A stretch of 64,000 nucleotides of DNA, taken from positions 1-64,000 of the forward strand of contig CAKUBM010000007.1 in NCBI GenBank assembly GCA_934643145.1, in the 5' to 3' direction. This DNA comes from an uncultured Collinsella sp. Lineage in GTDB: Bacteria > Actinomycetota > Coriobacteriia > Coriobacteriales > Coriobacteriaceae. The notes beneath the pieces were generated by a model. It made no database searches. It had not been told where the DNA came from and saw only the letters and a list, made by a program, of their open reading frames with translations. Of the stretch, positions 25,909 to 34,864 are shown in pieces. The translations under genes were made by a program, and so were the position numbers. The first letter of the stretch is position 1; the number at the start of each line of letters is the position of its first letter.

Positions 25909-27213
25909 ATGCCCCAGCAGCGTAAGTTCTTCCCCGGCTGGCTCGTGGTGGCCTCCGGCTTCGTGATCATGGCCACGTGCTACACGATTTTCGTCAACTG
26001 CATGAGCCTGTTCCAGCCGCTCATCGTCAGCGACCTCGGGATTACGCTTGCCCAGTACAACATCTCCAACGCTATCTCCACCGTGGTGAGCGTTATCGGC
26101 TCGCTTGTCATTGGCCATGTCGCCGATAAAGTAAGCGGCCGCGTTTTGGGCTCCCTCACTGTAATCGCCACCTCTGCCGTTCTTGCCGGCATGAGCTTTG
26201 TCGGTGAGCTGTGGCAGGTCTACGTGCTCTTTGCCGTCTCGGGCTGCTTTGCCGTCGCCTCGACCCGTCTGCTCATCAGCCTGGTGACCGCCAACTGGTT
26301 TACCGCCAAACGCGGCCTTGCCATTTCCATCGCACTTTCGGGTTCGGGCTTTGGCGGAGCCATTCTGTCTCCCATCGTGAGCTCGCTTATCGTGAGTGTG
26401 GGCTGGCGCTCTGCGTTTCTGGTGCTCGCTGCCGTCTGCATTGTGGCGGCGCTGCCCATCACGGCCTATTCCTTCCGCACCAAACCTTCCGAGATTGGCC
26501 TTAAGCCGCTCGGCGAGAACCCGGGCGATCCGTCTGTTTCCACCGCGGGCGATAAGGACGAGCATACGGCCCCCGAGGTCAGCGTCGGTTGGTCGCGCAT
26601 TAAGAAGAGCCCGGCATTCTGGCTGCTCGTCGTGGCATTCCTCTTTATGGGCCTTGTCAATGGCGCTATCCTGCCCAACCAGGTTACCAACATGACGAGC
26701 GTTACCGTCAACGGCGCCAAGATCGTCACGGGCGGCCACGATCCCATGTGGGCGGGTACCGTGCTTTCGGCCTATATGGTTACCGTCGTTATCGCCAAGA
26801 TTTCGCTCGGTGCGATCTATGATCGCTTTGGCCTGCGCTTTGGCAATATCCTTGGCTCCGTTGCGTGCATTATCGCCTGCGTGGCGCTGTGCTTCCCGAC
26901 GACGGACCTCGGTCCTATTGTCGCCGCTGTGAGCTTTGGTGTTGGAACGTGCATGGGCACCATCACGCCTACCATCGCCGCGTCCAAGCAGTTTGGCATG
27001 GCCGACCTCGGCAAGGTTACGGGCACCATCACCTCGCTCGAGATGGTCGGCGGCACCGTGGGCGCCATTGTCTCGGGCGTGCTGTTCGATGCCACGGGCT
27101 CCTTTGCGAGCACCTGGATCGTGTGCCTGGTGTGTTCTGTGGTCATGCTCGTATTCCTGCTGGCCTCGGAGCCCATCGCCGCCAAGCTGCGCGCAAGCGT
27201 GGCGGGGGAGTAG
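25909..27213 (+). CDS. MFS transporter, oxalate/formate antiporter-like (OFA)
   Basis: A 434-residue major facilitator with 12 predicted helices. The N-terminal FFPGWLVVASGFVIM, the helix 2-3 loop GHVADKVSGR and the helix 8-9 loop GAIYDRFGLRFG are typical of the OFA/monocarboxylate branch. AAGGAG lies in the end of the previous gene. The likely substrate is a small organic anion or the substrate or product of the amidohydrolase; this is inference from the operon. Confidence 0.8.
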   Translation: MPQQRKFFPGWLVVASGFVIMATCYTIFVNCMSLFQPLIVSDLGITLAQYNISNAISTVVSVIGSLVIGHVADKVSGRVLGSLTVIATSAVLAGMSFVGELWQVYVLFAVSGCFAVASTRLLISLVTANWFTAKRGLAISIALSGSGFGGAILSPIVSSLIVSVGWRSAFLVLAAVCIVAALPITAYSFRTKPSEIGLKPLGENPGDPSVSTAGDKDEHTAPEVSVGWSRIKKSPAFWLLVVAFLFMGLVNGAILPNQVTNMTSVTVNGAKIVTGGHDPMWAGTVLSAYMVTVVIAKISLGAIYDRFGLRFGNILGSVACIIACVALCFPTTDLGPIVAAVSFGVGTCMGTITPTIAASKQFGMADLGKVTGTITSLEMVGGTVGAIVSGVLFDATGSFASTWIVCLVCSVVMLVFLLASEPIAAKLRASVAGE

Positions 27214-27260
27214 ACGTCCGTCGCTCTTTTCTGTTCGCCCCGTTCTGTCCTTGGCCGCCT

Positions 27261-27452
27261 TGGAAGCCGAATGGATGCTCGTACCATCATTCGGTTTCCA
27301 GGGCAGCCACGGGCCTACGAAATGATCCCTTTCCCTCCGTTCCCAAGGGATCACGTGATCCGAAGGGGACGGAGGAAAAGGGATCACAAACAGCGGCGGC
27401 GCGTCTGACCGAACGAGTCCCCATACCCTCGTTCGGTCAGACGCGCCGCCGC
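27261..27452. repeat. Three consecutive large hairpins upstream of hisS
   Basis: Hairpin 1: 27261-27277 pairs with 27285-27300. Hairpin 2: 27323-27344 pairs with 27365-27386 (22 bp, two imperfect positions) and its loop contains the 14-bp palindrome GGATCACGTGATCC. Hairpin 3: 27393-27417 pairs perfectly with 27428-27452 (25 bp, 10-nt loop). This fills the gap between the MFS gene and hisS; no reading frame is supported here. Confidence 0.8.
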
Positions 27453-27517
27453 GTTGCTGCTTTGTGCCGTATAATGTCCACTACCTATGACGCGATACAA
27501 AAGAAAGGTGTTTGCCC

Positions 27518-28831
27518 ATGCAGGCACAGAAGGCGGAGGGAACCCGCGACCTTATCGGCGCCGAGATGCGCGCCTGGCAAAAGATGCAGCAGATTGCTGC
27601 CGGCGTGTTCGAGCCGTTTGGCTTTAAGCCCATCGAGACGCCCGCGATCGAGCAGGTGGACGTCTTTGTCCACGGCATCGGCCAGTCGACCGACGTCGTT
27701 CGCAAGGAGATGTTCCGCGTCTTTAGCGGCGCCAACCTGGAGCGCGTCTTTACCGAGGGCACCGACACCAAGCTCAAGCCCAAGCAGCGCCTGGCACTTC
27801 GCCCCGAGGGCACGGCTGGTGTGGTGCGCGCCGTCGTGGAGAACAATCTGGTGCCCCAGGGCTCCACGCCGTTTAAGGCGTACTACGCCGAGGCCATGTT
27901 CCGCGGCGAGCGTCCCCAGAAAGGCCGCCTGCGCCAGTTCCATCAGGTGGGCATCGAGTGGCTCGGCGCTCCCGATCCGGCGGCAGACGCCGAGTGCATC
28001 ATCATGCTCATGGAGTTCTACAAGCGCCTGGGCTTCGACCTTTCCAAGCTCCGTCTGCTCATTAACTCGATGGGCGACGCTCAGTGCCGTCCGGCTTACC
28101 GCGAGCAGGTCAAGCAGTTTATCCTCGATCACGCCGACGAGATGTGCGACGAGTGCCGCGAGCGCGCCGAGCTCAACCCGCTGCGTGCCTTCGACTGCAA
28201 GAACGACCACTGCCGCGAGATCATGGCCGACGCGCCGCTGATGGGCGACAACCTGTGCGACGAGTGCCGCGAGCACTACGAGCAGGTCAAGCGCTATCTG
28301 GATGCCGCCGGTATCGAGTATGTTGAGGATCCCACCCTGGTGCGTGGTCTGGACTACTACACCCGCACCGTCTTTGAGGTCGAGGCTCCCGGTGCCGGCG
28401 TCGGCTCCATCGGTGGCGGCGGCCGCTACGACGGCCTGGTCGAGCTCGAGGGTGGCAAGCCCACGGCGGGCGTCGGCTTTGCCGTCGGTTTTGAGCGCGC
28501 CCTGCTGGCCCTGCAGGCCTTTGGCAGCGATTTGGGTGCCGATGAGGCCCCGTGCGTCTATGTCGCCAACGCCGGCAAGGAGCTGCGCCAGAACGTCTTT
28601 GCCATTACGCAGGAGCTTCGCGCCGCAGGCATCGTGACCGAGGCCGACTATCAGGGCCGTTCGCTCAAGGCCCAGTTTAAGCAGGCCGATAAGGTGGGTG
28701 CCAAGCTCATCCTGGTCTTGGGCGGCGACGAGCTTGCCGCCGGCAAGGTCAAGGTGCGCGACATGGAGAGCCATGAAGAGGTCCTTGCCGATCTGGCCAA
28801 CGTCGTCGAGGCAGTTCGCGAGCGCCTGTAG
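27518..28831 (+). CDS. hisS: Histidyl-tRNA synthetase
   Basis: A 437-residue class II synthetase that charges tRNA-His. The ATG at 27518 (GAAAGG about 11 bp upstream) is preferred over a TTG at 27512. Motif 2 is MFRGERPQKGRLRQFHQVGIE-like, the histidine motif LVRGLDYYTRTVFE, and motif 3 GVGFAVGFERA. The insertion domain carries the Cys pairs CDEC...CKNDHC...CDEC common in bacterial HisRS, and an anticodon-binding domain ends the protein. Often paired with aspS, it is alone here, with aspS 9.5 kb away. Confidence 0.95.
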   Translation: MQAQKAEGTRDLIGAEMRAWQKMQQIAAGVFEPFGFKPIETPAIEQVDVFVHGIGQSTDVVRKEMFRVFSGANLERVFTEGTDTKLKPKQRLALRPEGTAGVVRAVVENNLVPQGSTPFKAYYAEAMFRGERPQKGRLRQFHQVGIEWLGAPDPAADAECIIMLMEFYKRLGFDLSKLRLLINSMGDAQCRPAYREQVKQFILDHADEMCDECRERAELNPLRAFDCKNDHCREIMADAPLMGDNLCDECREHYEQVKRYLDAAGIEYVEDPTLVRGLDYYTRTVFEVEAPGAGVGSIGGGGRYDGLVELEGGKPTAGVGFAVGFERALLALQAFGSDLGADEAPCVYVANAGKELRQNVFAITQELRAAGIVTEADYQGRSLKAQFKQADKVGAKLILVLGGDELAAGKVKVRDMESHEEVLADLANVVEAVRERL

Positions 28832-28888
28832 CGCATCTTTTTGAGCTGCGGACCCGCTTGAGTGTCTCGTCCATTGCGAGCGATTGTT

Positions 28889-28930
28889 ACGGGGGTGTTT
28901 CGCATTTATGCGGAATGCCCCCGTTTGTGT
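28889..28930 (+). terminator. Terminator of hisS
   Basis: A 16-bp stem from ACGGGGG...CGCA to TGCG...CCCCCGT (three G-U pairs) with a TTTA loop, followed by TTGTGT. Confidence 0.75.
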
Positions 28931-28984
28931 ATGCCGTCCACCGAGAAATACGACCATTTAGAGCAAAAACCCTTGCAATGCAGA

Positions 28985-29044
28985 AAATACTTTTGTGTGG
29001 TAAAGCGCAATCAGTGTCGAAAGTATTTCTCAAGCGCCTATAAT
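28985..29044 (+). promoter_or_regulatory. Promoter region of ppc with an inverted repeat
   Basis: A consensus -10 TATAAT lies at 29039-29044; the -35 is weak. The inverted repeat AAATACTTT (28985-28993) / AAAGTATTT (29020-29028) sits over the expected -35 and upstream region, as for an operator. Confidence 0.55.
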
Positions 29045-29088
29045 GAATACCGCATGTTACGTGCATAGAAGGAGGAATGGGAGGAAAC

Positions 29089-31902
29089 GTGGCTGAGAAC
29101 CTAAGCAACCAGTCTGTACCCGAAGCCGCGGCGCGCGTCGCTGCCGTGGTCAACCGCCTCGTTAACCGAATCGGCTCGAATGCCGAGTCCAGGGAGCGTC
29201 TCGCCGAGATCGAGATCCCTGAGGAGCTGCGCGACAATCTGGCGCTGTTCCTGCGCCTGGAGCGTCGTGTGCTTAGCGAGTATGATCCTGAGATCGCGGA
29301 CCTGTTCGACAAGATCCTGTCGGCCGAAATCGTGGCCAATGCCGGCAACCCCGGTACCCGCGCTGCCGACGAGGCCGTCGACGAGCAGGGCGTGCCCACC
29401 GCCGACGAGTCCACCGCCGTGGCATTCCGTGAGGTCGTCGATCTGATCGACAGCTTGCCGCTCGATAAGCAGCAGGTCATCGTTCGCGCCTTTACGAGCT
29501 TCTTCCACCTGGCAAACCTGTCGGAGGAGAACTACCGTGTGGCGCAGCTGCGCGAGCGCGAGGCCGGTGCGTCGACCGATACCGAGGTCGATCCCGCCAA
29601 CGAGCTCACCGTCGCTTATCACCAGCTGGTGAATGAGCTGGGCGTCGAGGGCGCCAACGAGCTGCTCGGCAAGCTTGAGTTCCATCCCGTCTTTACCGCG
29701 CATCCCACCGAGGCCCGTCGCAAGGCCGTCGAGGGCAAGATTCGCCGTATCTCCAACCTGCTGGAGGAGCGTCCGCGTCTGGGCGGCTCCGACCTGGTGG
29801 AGAACGAGCGCCATATGCTGCAGGAGATCGACGCCCTGGTGCGTACGAGCCCCATCGCGCTCAAGAAGCCCACGCCGGTCGAGGAAGCCGATACCATCAT
29901 CGACATCTTCGATAACACGCTGTTCGACGTCATCCCCGTTATCTATCGTCGCTTTGACGACTGGGTGCTGGGCGACAAGGCCGGCACCGTGCCGCCGCTG
30001 TGCCCGGCGTTCTTCCATCCCGGCAGCTGGATCGGTTCCGACCGCGACGGTAACCCCAACGTCACCGCCAAGGTGAGCCGTGAGGTCGCCGCCAAGTACT
30101 TCACCCACATGGTGCTCAAGCTCGAGGACAAGTGCCGCCGCATCGGCCGCAACCTCACGCTCGAGGCCACCTACAGCAAGCCGTCTGCCGAGCTCATCAA
30201 CCTGTGGAACCATCAGGTCGAGATGAGCACCCAGTACACTGCACGTGCTGAGCTGATCTCCGAGCACGAGCCGCATCGCGCCGTCATGCTCGTCATGGCC
30301 GACCGTCTGAACGCCACCGTGCGCCGTATCACCGACACCATGTACCACAGCGCCGATGAGTTCCTGGAGGACCTGCGCGTCGTCCAGCGCTCGCTGGCCG
30401 CCTGCGGTGCCGTCCGTGCTGCCTACGGCCCGGTCCAGACCATCATCTGGCAGGTCGAGTCCTTCGGCTTCCATATGGTCGAGATGGAGTTCCGTCAGCA
30501 CTCCGTGGTGCACGCCCGCGCCCTCAAGGATATCCACGAGAACGGTATCCATGGCGACCTGCAGCTCATGACGCGCGAGGTCATCGATACCTTCCGCGCT
30601 ATCGGCTCCATCCAAAAGCGCTACGGCAAGAAGATGGCGCACCGCTACATCATCTCGTTCACCAAGAGTGCCCAGCATGTGGCCGACGTCTTCGAGCTTG
30701 CCCACCTGTCCTTCGCACACGAGGAGGATGTCCCCGAGCTCGACGTGATCCCGCTGTTTGAGCAGCTCGAGGACCTCGAGGGCTGCGTCGACGTGCTCGA
30801 CCAGATGCTTACGCTGCCCGTGGTGCAGAAGCGCCTTGCCCAGACCAACCGCCGCATGGAGGTCATGCTGGGCTATTCCGACTCCTCCAAGGATGCCGGT
30901 CCTACCACGGCCATGCTCGCTCTGCACTCCGCGCAGGAGCGCATTGCCAAGTGGGCCGAGAAGAACGATATCGACCTGGTGCTCATGCACGGTCGCGGCG
31001 GTGCCGTGGGCCGTGGCGGCGGCCCGGCCAACAAGGCCGTGCTGGCGCAGCCCAAGGGTTCGGTCAACTGCTTCTTTAAGCTCACCGAGCAGGGCGAGGT
31101 CATCTTTGCCCGTTACGGCAACCGCACGCTGGCTCAGCGCCATGTTGAGTCCGTTGCCGCCGCAACGCTTTTGCAGTCGGCCCCGAGTGTCGAGAAGACC
31201 AACACCGAGACCACGCAGAAGTTCTGGGATATGGCCGAGAAGCTCAATGCCGCAAGCCACGAGCGCTATCTGGACCTGCTGAACACCGAGGACTTTACAC
31301 CGTGGTTCTCGACCGTGACGCCGCTGACCGAGGTCGGTCTGCTGCCGATCGGCTCGCGTCCCGCCAAGCGCGGTTTGGGTGCCAAGTCGCTCGACGACCT
31401 GCGTACCATTCCGTGGATCTTCAGCTGGAGCCAGGCGCGCATCAATCTGGCCGCCTGGTACGGCCTGGGTACCGCCTGCGAGCAGTTTGGCGATCTGGAC
31501 CAGCTTAAGGCTGCCTACCAGGAGTGGCCGTTCTTCCGCACCTTTATCGACAACATCGAGATGTCGATCGCCAAGACCGACCAGCGCATCGCCAAGATGT
31601 ATCTGCACCTGGGCGATCGCCAGGATCTGTCCGAGAAGGTCTTTACCGAGATGCAGCTCACCCGTAAGTGGGTCCTTGCCATCGTCGGTGATGAATGGCC
31701 GCTGCAGCGTCGTCGCGTGCTCGGCTGCGCCGTCCGCGTGCGTAACCCCTATGTCGATGCTCTATCCATCGCCCAGGTCCGCGCCCTTCGCGAGGTGCGT
31801 ATGAACCAGGACGAGATGGCGGAGGAGAAGAAGGCCGAGTACATGAGCCTGATTCTTTCGACTGTGACCGGCGTCTCGGCAGGATTGCAGAACACGGGGT
31901 AA
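29089..31902 (+). CDS. ppc: Phosphoenolpyruvate carboxylase
   Basis: A 937-residue enzyme converting PEP and bicarbonate to oxaloacetate, an anaplerotic step feeding succinate or aspartate formation. Catalytic motifs are VFTAHPTEARR, GSDRDGNPNVT, LGYSDSSKDAG and the glycine-rich MHGRGGAVGRGGGP. The GTG at 29089 with GGGAGG just upstream is chosen; an ATG at 29077 lies only 1 bp from AGGAGG. The C-terminus ends QNTG, as in the family. It is followed by a 127-bp palindromic element. Confidence 0.95.
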   Translation: MAENLSNQSVPEAAARVAAVVNRLVNRIGSNAESRERLAEIEIPEELRDNLALFLRLERRVLSEYDPEIADLFDKILSAEIVANAGNPGTRAADEAVDEQGVPTADESTAVAFREVVDLIDSLPLDKQQVIVRAFTSFFHLANLSEENYRVAQLREREAGASTDTEVDPANELTVAYHQLVNELGVEGANELLGKLEFHPVFTAHPTEARRKAVEGKIRRISNLLEERPRLGGSDLVENERHMLQEIDALVRTSPIALKKPTPVEEADTIIDIFDNTLFDVIPVIYRRFDDWVLGDKAGTVPPLCPAFFHPGSWIGSDRDGNPNVTAKVSREVAAKYFTHMVLKLEDKCRRIGRNLTLEATYSKPSAELINLWNHQVEMSTQYTARAELISEHEPHRAVMLVMADRLNATVRRITDTMYHSADEFLEDLRVVQRSLAACGAVRAAYGPVQTIIWQVESFGFHMVEMEFRQHSVVHARALKDIHENGIHGDLQLMTREVIDTFRAIGSIQKRYGKKMAHRYIISFTKSAQHVADVFELAHLSFAHEEDVPELDVIPLFEQLEDLEGCVDVLDQMLTLPVVQKRLAQTNRRMEVMLGYSDSSKDAGPTTAMLALHSAQERIAKWAEKNDIDLVLMHGRGGAVGRGGGPANKAVLAQPKGSVNCFFKLTEQGEVIFARYGNRTLAQRHVESVAAATLLQSAPSVEKTNTETTQKFWDMAEKLNAASHERYLDLLNTEDFTPWFSTVTPLTEVGLLPIGSRPAKRGLGAKSLDDLRTIPWIFSWSQARINLAAWYGLGTACEQFGDLDQLKAAYQEWPFFRTFIDNIEMSIAKTDQRIAKMYLHLGDRQDLSEKVFTEMQLTRKWVLAIVGDEWPLQRRRVLGCAVRVRNPYVDALSIAQVRALREVRMNQDEMAEEKKAEYMSLILSTVTGVSAGLQNTG

Positions 31903-31923
31903 TCGATAGCCCTGTAGTCGTCC

Positions 31924-32050
31924 GGGCCCGCCATCAGTTTACTTATAGGCACGTCCTCGGACATGCAAGAAGCCCTCGCTGCGCACTTCGTGCGGCGAGG
32001 GCTTCTTGCGTCCTGCGGAGTGTGCCTATAAGTAAACTGATGGCGGGCCC
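31924..32050. repeat. 127-bp palindromic element, copy 1
   Basis: Outer arms 31924-31952 and 32022-32050 pair perfectly over 29 bp. Inside are an asymmetric pair of 13-nt loops (GTCCTCGGACATG; CGTCCTGCGGAGT), a 14-bp stem (31966-31979 with 31995-32008) and a 15-nt apex TGCGCACTTCGTGCG. Copy 2 at 34738-34864 has the same segment lengths and the same loops and apex but different arms. It lies 21 bp after ppc. Confidence 0.9.
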
Positions 32051-32106
32051 TGCGATGTCCGGTCTTCAGCGGATTGGCCGCTGGGTGAGGGTGGTGCTTG
32101 GGGCGA

Positions 32107-32341
32107 CGTGCAAAAAACGGAGTTTTCAGCAGCCAAAGATTGATGCATAAGGCCATAGCCGGCTTTCGCTGCCTTTGTTGATGCTTTTGCACGACAATTG
32201 GGCCTTGGCGATGTTCATATATAGCTGGTTTCTCGCCGCATGCTATCCAGATGGGACGAGTCATGAGGACTATCTACCTTTTGAAAGACTTTTGACACCA
32301 AAATCTAATCTCGCGATGCTGAATACTCGCAAAAATGCACG
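32107..32341. repeat. Inverted-repeat-bounded element, family CGTGCA...TTCAGCA, copy 1
   Basis: The left end 32107-32131 begins CGTGCAAAAAACGGAG and ends TTCAGCA; the right end 32317-32341 is its imperfect complement (17 of 25 matches, the A/T tract being flipped). The same ends bound a 193-bp element at 52361-52553. The interior shows no supported gene. Confidence 0.55.
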
Positions 32342-32381
32342 CTCCGGAGGGTGCTACCCTGTTACGGCTAGAAATCTATGC

Positions 32382-32422
32382 GCCATTTTATGCAATTAAT
32401 TAACGCATTTATGCAAAATGGC
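32382..32422. promoter_or_regulatory. Candidate operator upstream of larA
   Basis: GCCATTTTATGCA (32382-32394) and TGCAAAATGGC (32412-32422) form an inverted repeat around an AT-rich spacer (ATTAATTAACGCATTTA). An AT-rich palindrome of this size in front of a lar gene fits a regulator site; the binding protein is unknown. Confidence 0.45.
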
Positions 32423-32474
32423 TTACGTGCGTACGTCTCGGGGTAGATGTTTGCCTCGGCGCTGCGTAAGTCAT

Positions 32475-32535
32475 CCTGTCTGTAGTGTCTTTGACAGGCG
32501 GCCGCGGTCCCGTTTGGGATCGCTGCCGTTTTGTT
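32475..32535 (+). terminator. Tandem leader hairpins, possible attenuator of larA
   Basis: CCTGTC / GACAGG (32475-32480, 32493-32498) is followed by GCGGTCCC-GTTT-GGGATCGC (32504-32523), then TTTTGTTG. It resembles an intrinsic terminator 120 nt upstream of the larA start, so transcript attenuation or a leader regulator is possible. I did not recognise a known riboswitch. Confidence 0.45.
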
Positions 32536-32654
32536 GTGGGTCAAATATGAACGTTGTGTTAATGAGTCGGTGGACGGTGGTGTTTTTCGGTGAGCGGCGT
32601 ATCCTTCCAACGGTTTATCTAGTGTGTCAGTTGAAAGGAAGAGGGCGCTCGTCA

Positions 32655-33932
32655 TTGTTTGAATGTGAACTGCCGTTTGACCACAAGACGTTGCATCTGG
32701 AGCTCGAGGATAAGAACTTCGCGGGTGTGATGGAAGGTCATCAAAACGAGTTTAAGACTACGAAATCACAGGAAGAGCTGGTAGAGGAGTCGCTTGCCAA
32801 CCCTTATGGCTCGCCTTCGCTCGAGGAGCTTTGTGCTGGCAAGAAGGATATCGTCATCATTAGCTCCGATCATACGCGTCCCGTTCCCTCGCGTGTGACG
32901 ATGCCTATTCTGCTGCATCACATCCACTCCGCTGCGCCTGAGGCGCGCGTTCGCATTCTGGTTGCTACGGGTATGCATCGTCCGTCGACGCACGAGGAGC
33001 TCGTCAACAAGTACGGCGAAGAGATCGTTGCCAACGAGGAAATCGTTATGCACGTCGCGACTGACGACAGCATGATGAAAAAGATCGGCACCCTGCCTTC
33101 TGGTGGCGAGTGCATCATCAACAAGATTGCTGCCGATTGCGATCTGCTGCTTGCCGAGGGCTTTATTGAGCCGCACTTCTTTGCCGGTTTCTCTGGCAGC
33201 CGCAAGTCCGTGCTGCCTGGCATCGCCAGCTACAAGACCATCATGTACAACCACAACGGTCAGTTTGTGAATGATTCCCACTCGCGTGCCGGCAACCTGT
33301 GCCACAACCACGTGAGCGAGGACATGTTTGCTGCCGCCGAGATGGCTCACCTTGCCTTTGTGCTTAACGTGGTGCTCAACGGCAAGCACGAGGTCATTGC
33401 CTCCTTTGCCGGCGACATCCACAAGGCGCATGAGGCTGGCTGCGAGTTCGTGAAGAGCCTTGCCGGCGTTGAGCCCGTCGAGTGCGAGATTGCCATCACC
33501 ACCAACGGCGGCTACCCGCTCGACCAGAACATCTACCAGGCCGTGAAGGGCATGTGCTCTGCCGAGGCCACGCTTCCCGAGGGCGGTGTGATCATCGACG
33601 TCGCCGGTTGTGCCGACGGTCACGGTGGCGAGGGCTTCTATCACAACATCGCCGACAACGATCCGGCGGAGTTTGAGCGCGCCTGCATCGACCGTCCCAA
33701 GGACGAGACCCTGCCCGACCAGTGGACGAGCCAGATCTTTGCCCGCATCCTGGCGCATCACCCTGTGATCATGGTTACCGACCTGTGCGATCACCAGATG
33801 ATCAAGGATATGCACATGACGCCGGTCAACACCCTCGATGAGGCGCTCAAGCTCGCCTTTGAGATGAAGGGTGCCGACGCCAAGGTTGCCGTCATTCCCG
33901 ACGGCCTGGGCGTTGTCGTCGCTCAGCACTAG
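32655..33932 (+). CDS. larA: Nickel-dependent lactate racemase LarA
   Basis: A 425-residue enzyme interconverting D- and L-lactate with the nickel pincer cofactor. Earlier in-frame starts add over 40 residues with no family similarity; the TTG at 32655 has GAGGG 9 bp upstream and gives the usual LarA length. Conserved parts are SSDHTRPVPSRV, ATGMHRPST, and EPHFFAGFSGSRKSVLPG, with the lysine that carries the cofactor in the family. It is followed after 49 bp by a MIP channel gene. The cofactor genes larB and larC lie 2.6 kb away on the other strand. Some LarA homologues act on other 2-hydroxyacids, so lactate is likely but not certain. Confidence 0.88.
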   Translation: MFECELPFDHKTLHLELEDKNFAGVMEGHQNEFKTTKSQEELVEESLANPYGSPSLEELCAGKKDIVIISSDHTRPVPSRVTMPILLHHIHSAAPEARVRILVATGMHRPSTHEELVNKYGEEIVANEEIVMHVATDDSMMKKIGTLPSGGECIINKIAADCDLLLAEGFIEPHFFAGFSGSRKSVLPGIASYKTIMYNHNGQFVNDSHSRAGNLCHNHVSEDMFAAAEMAHLAFVLNVVLNGKHEVIASFAGDIHKAHEAGCEFVKSLAGVEPVECEIAITTNGGYPLDQNIYQAVKGMCSAEATLPEGGVIIDVAGCADGHGGEGFYHNIADNDPAEFERACIDRPKDETLPDQWTSQIFARILAHHPVIMVTDLCDHQMIKDMHMTPVNTLDEALKLAFEMKGADAKVAVIPDGLGVVVAQH

Positions 33933-33981
33933 TACGCGGCCTAAACGAATCGTTTATAACCGACAAGAAAGATAAGGTTTT

Positions 33982-34713
33982 ATGCTTACCAAACTCCTCT
34001 GCGAATTCGGCGCAACGGCCCTCATGATCATCTTTGGCGTGGGCGTGCACTGCGATACCGTGCTCAAGGGCACCAAGTATCAGGGCTCCGGCCACATGTT
34101 TGCCATCACCACCTGGTCTTTTGGCATCTCGGTCTGCCTGTTTGTCTTTGGCGGCGCCGTGTGCATGAACCCCGCCATGGTGCTTGCCCAGTGCATCGTA
34201 GGCCTGGTGCCGTGGAGCAGCTGCATCCCCTTCATGATTGCCGATATGCTCGGCGGCTTTGTGGGTGCCGTAATCGCTTGGCTTATGTATGCCGATGAGT
34301 TCAAGGCTTCCGAGGGCGTCGTCGACCCCATTGCCCAGCGCAACATCTTCTCGACCAACCCCACCACCGAGGGTACGAACTACGCCCGCAACTTCTTCTG
34401 CGAGGCTATCTGCACCTTTGTGTTCATCAGCGCCATCCTTGCTGCCGCTAACCGCGCCGGCGAGAACGTTCTGATGCTCGCTATCTGCGTTGGCCTGATC
34501 GTTTGGGCTGTTGGCATGGGCATGGGCGGCATCACCGGCTTCGCCATGAACCAGGCTCGTGACCTTGGTCCTCGCATGGCCTATCAGGTGCTGCCGATTA
34601 AGAACAAGGCCGACAACAACTGGAAGTACGGCCTGCTTGTTCCTGGCATTGCGCCGTTTGTCGGTGCCGCTCTGGCTGCGCTGTTTGTGCATGGTTTCTT
34701 GGGCATGTTCTAG
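33982..34713 (+). CDS. MIP/aquaglyceroporin-family channel, LarD-like
   Basis: A 243-residue major intrinsic protein with six predicted helices. The first NPA box is intact (CMNPAMVLAQ), but the second reads NQA (GFAMNQARDLGPR) instead of NPA. In lactobacilli a MIP protein (LarD) next to larA carries lactic acid across the membrane, and the position here supports the same role. GATAAGG precedes the ATG. A 127-bp palindromic element follows 24 bp after the stop. Confidence 0.82.
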   Translation: MLTKLLCEFGATALMIIFGVGVHCDTVLKGTKYQGSGHMFAITTWSFGISVCLFVFGGAVCMNPAMVLAQCIVGLVPWSSCIPFMIADMLGGFVGAVIAWLMYADEFKASEGVVDPIAQRNIFSTNPTTEGTNYARNFFCEAICTFVFISAILAAANRAGENVLMLAICVGLIVWAVGMGMGGITGFAMNQARDLGPRMAYQVLPIKNKADNNWKYGLLVPGIAPFVGAALAALFVHGFLGMF

Positions 34714-34737
34714 TCCAAGACAATTGATAGAACGCCC

Positions 34738-34864
34738 GGGTCCGGCATAGGTTAACTTTCCGCCGCGTCCTCGGACATGCAAGAAGCTCCCGCTGCGCAC
34801 TTCGTGCGGCGGGAGCTTCTTGCGTCCTGTGGAGTGCGGCGGAAAGTTAACCTATGCCGGACCC
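34738..34864. repeat. 127-bp palindromic element, copy 2
   Basis: Outer arms 34738-34766 and 34836-34864 pair perfectly over 29 bp. The inner loops GTCCTCGGACATG and CGTCCTGTGGAGT and the apex match copy 1 at 31924-32050 (one base differs in a loop). The inner 14-bp stem differs at two positions from copy 1, each matched by the opposite change on the other arm. Confidence 0.9.

Noticed and set aside
24565..27387. Minus-strand open frame of about 940 codons
   Set aside because: It is the shadow of the M20 and MFS genes, full of His, Arg and Gly, with no recognisable domain.
29101..31608. Minus-strand open frame of about 835 codons inside ppc
   Set aside because: Antisense shadow of a well supported essential-type enzyme.
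32175..32399. 74-codon frame in the larA upstream region
   Set aside because: It crosses the end of an inverted-repeat element, has no ribosome site and no similarity that I recognise.
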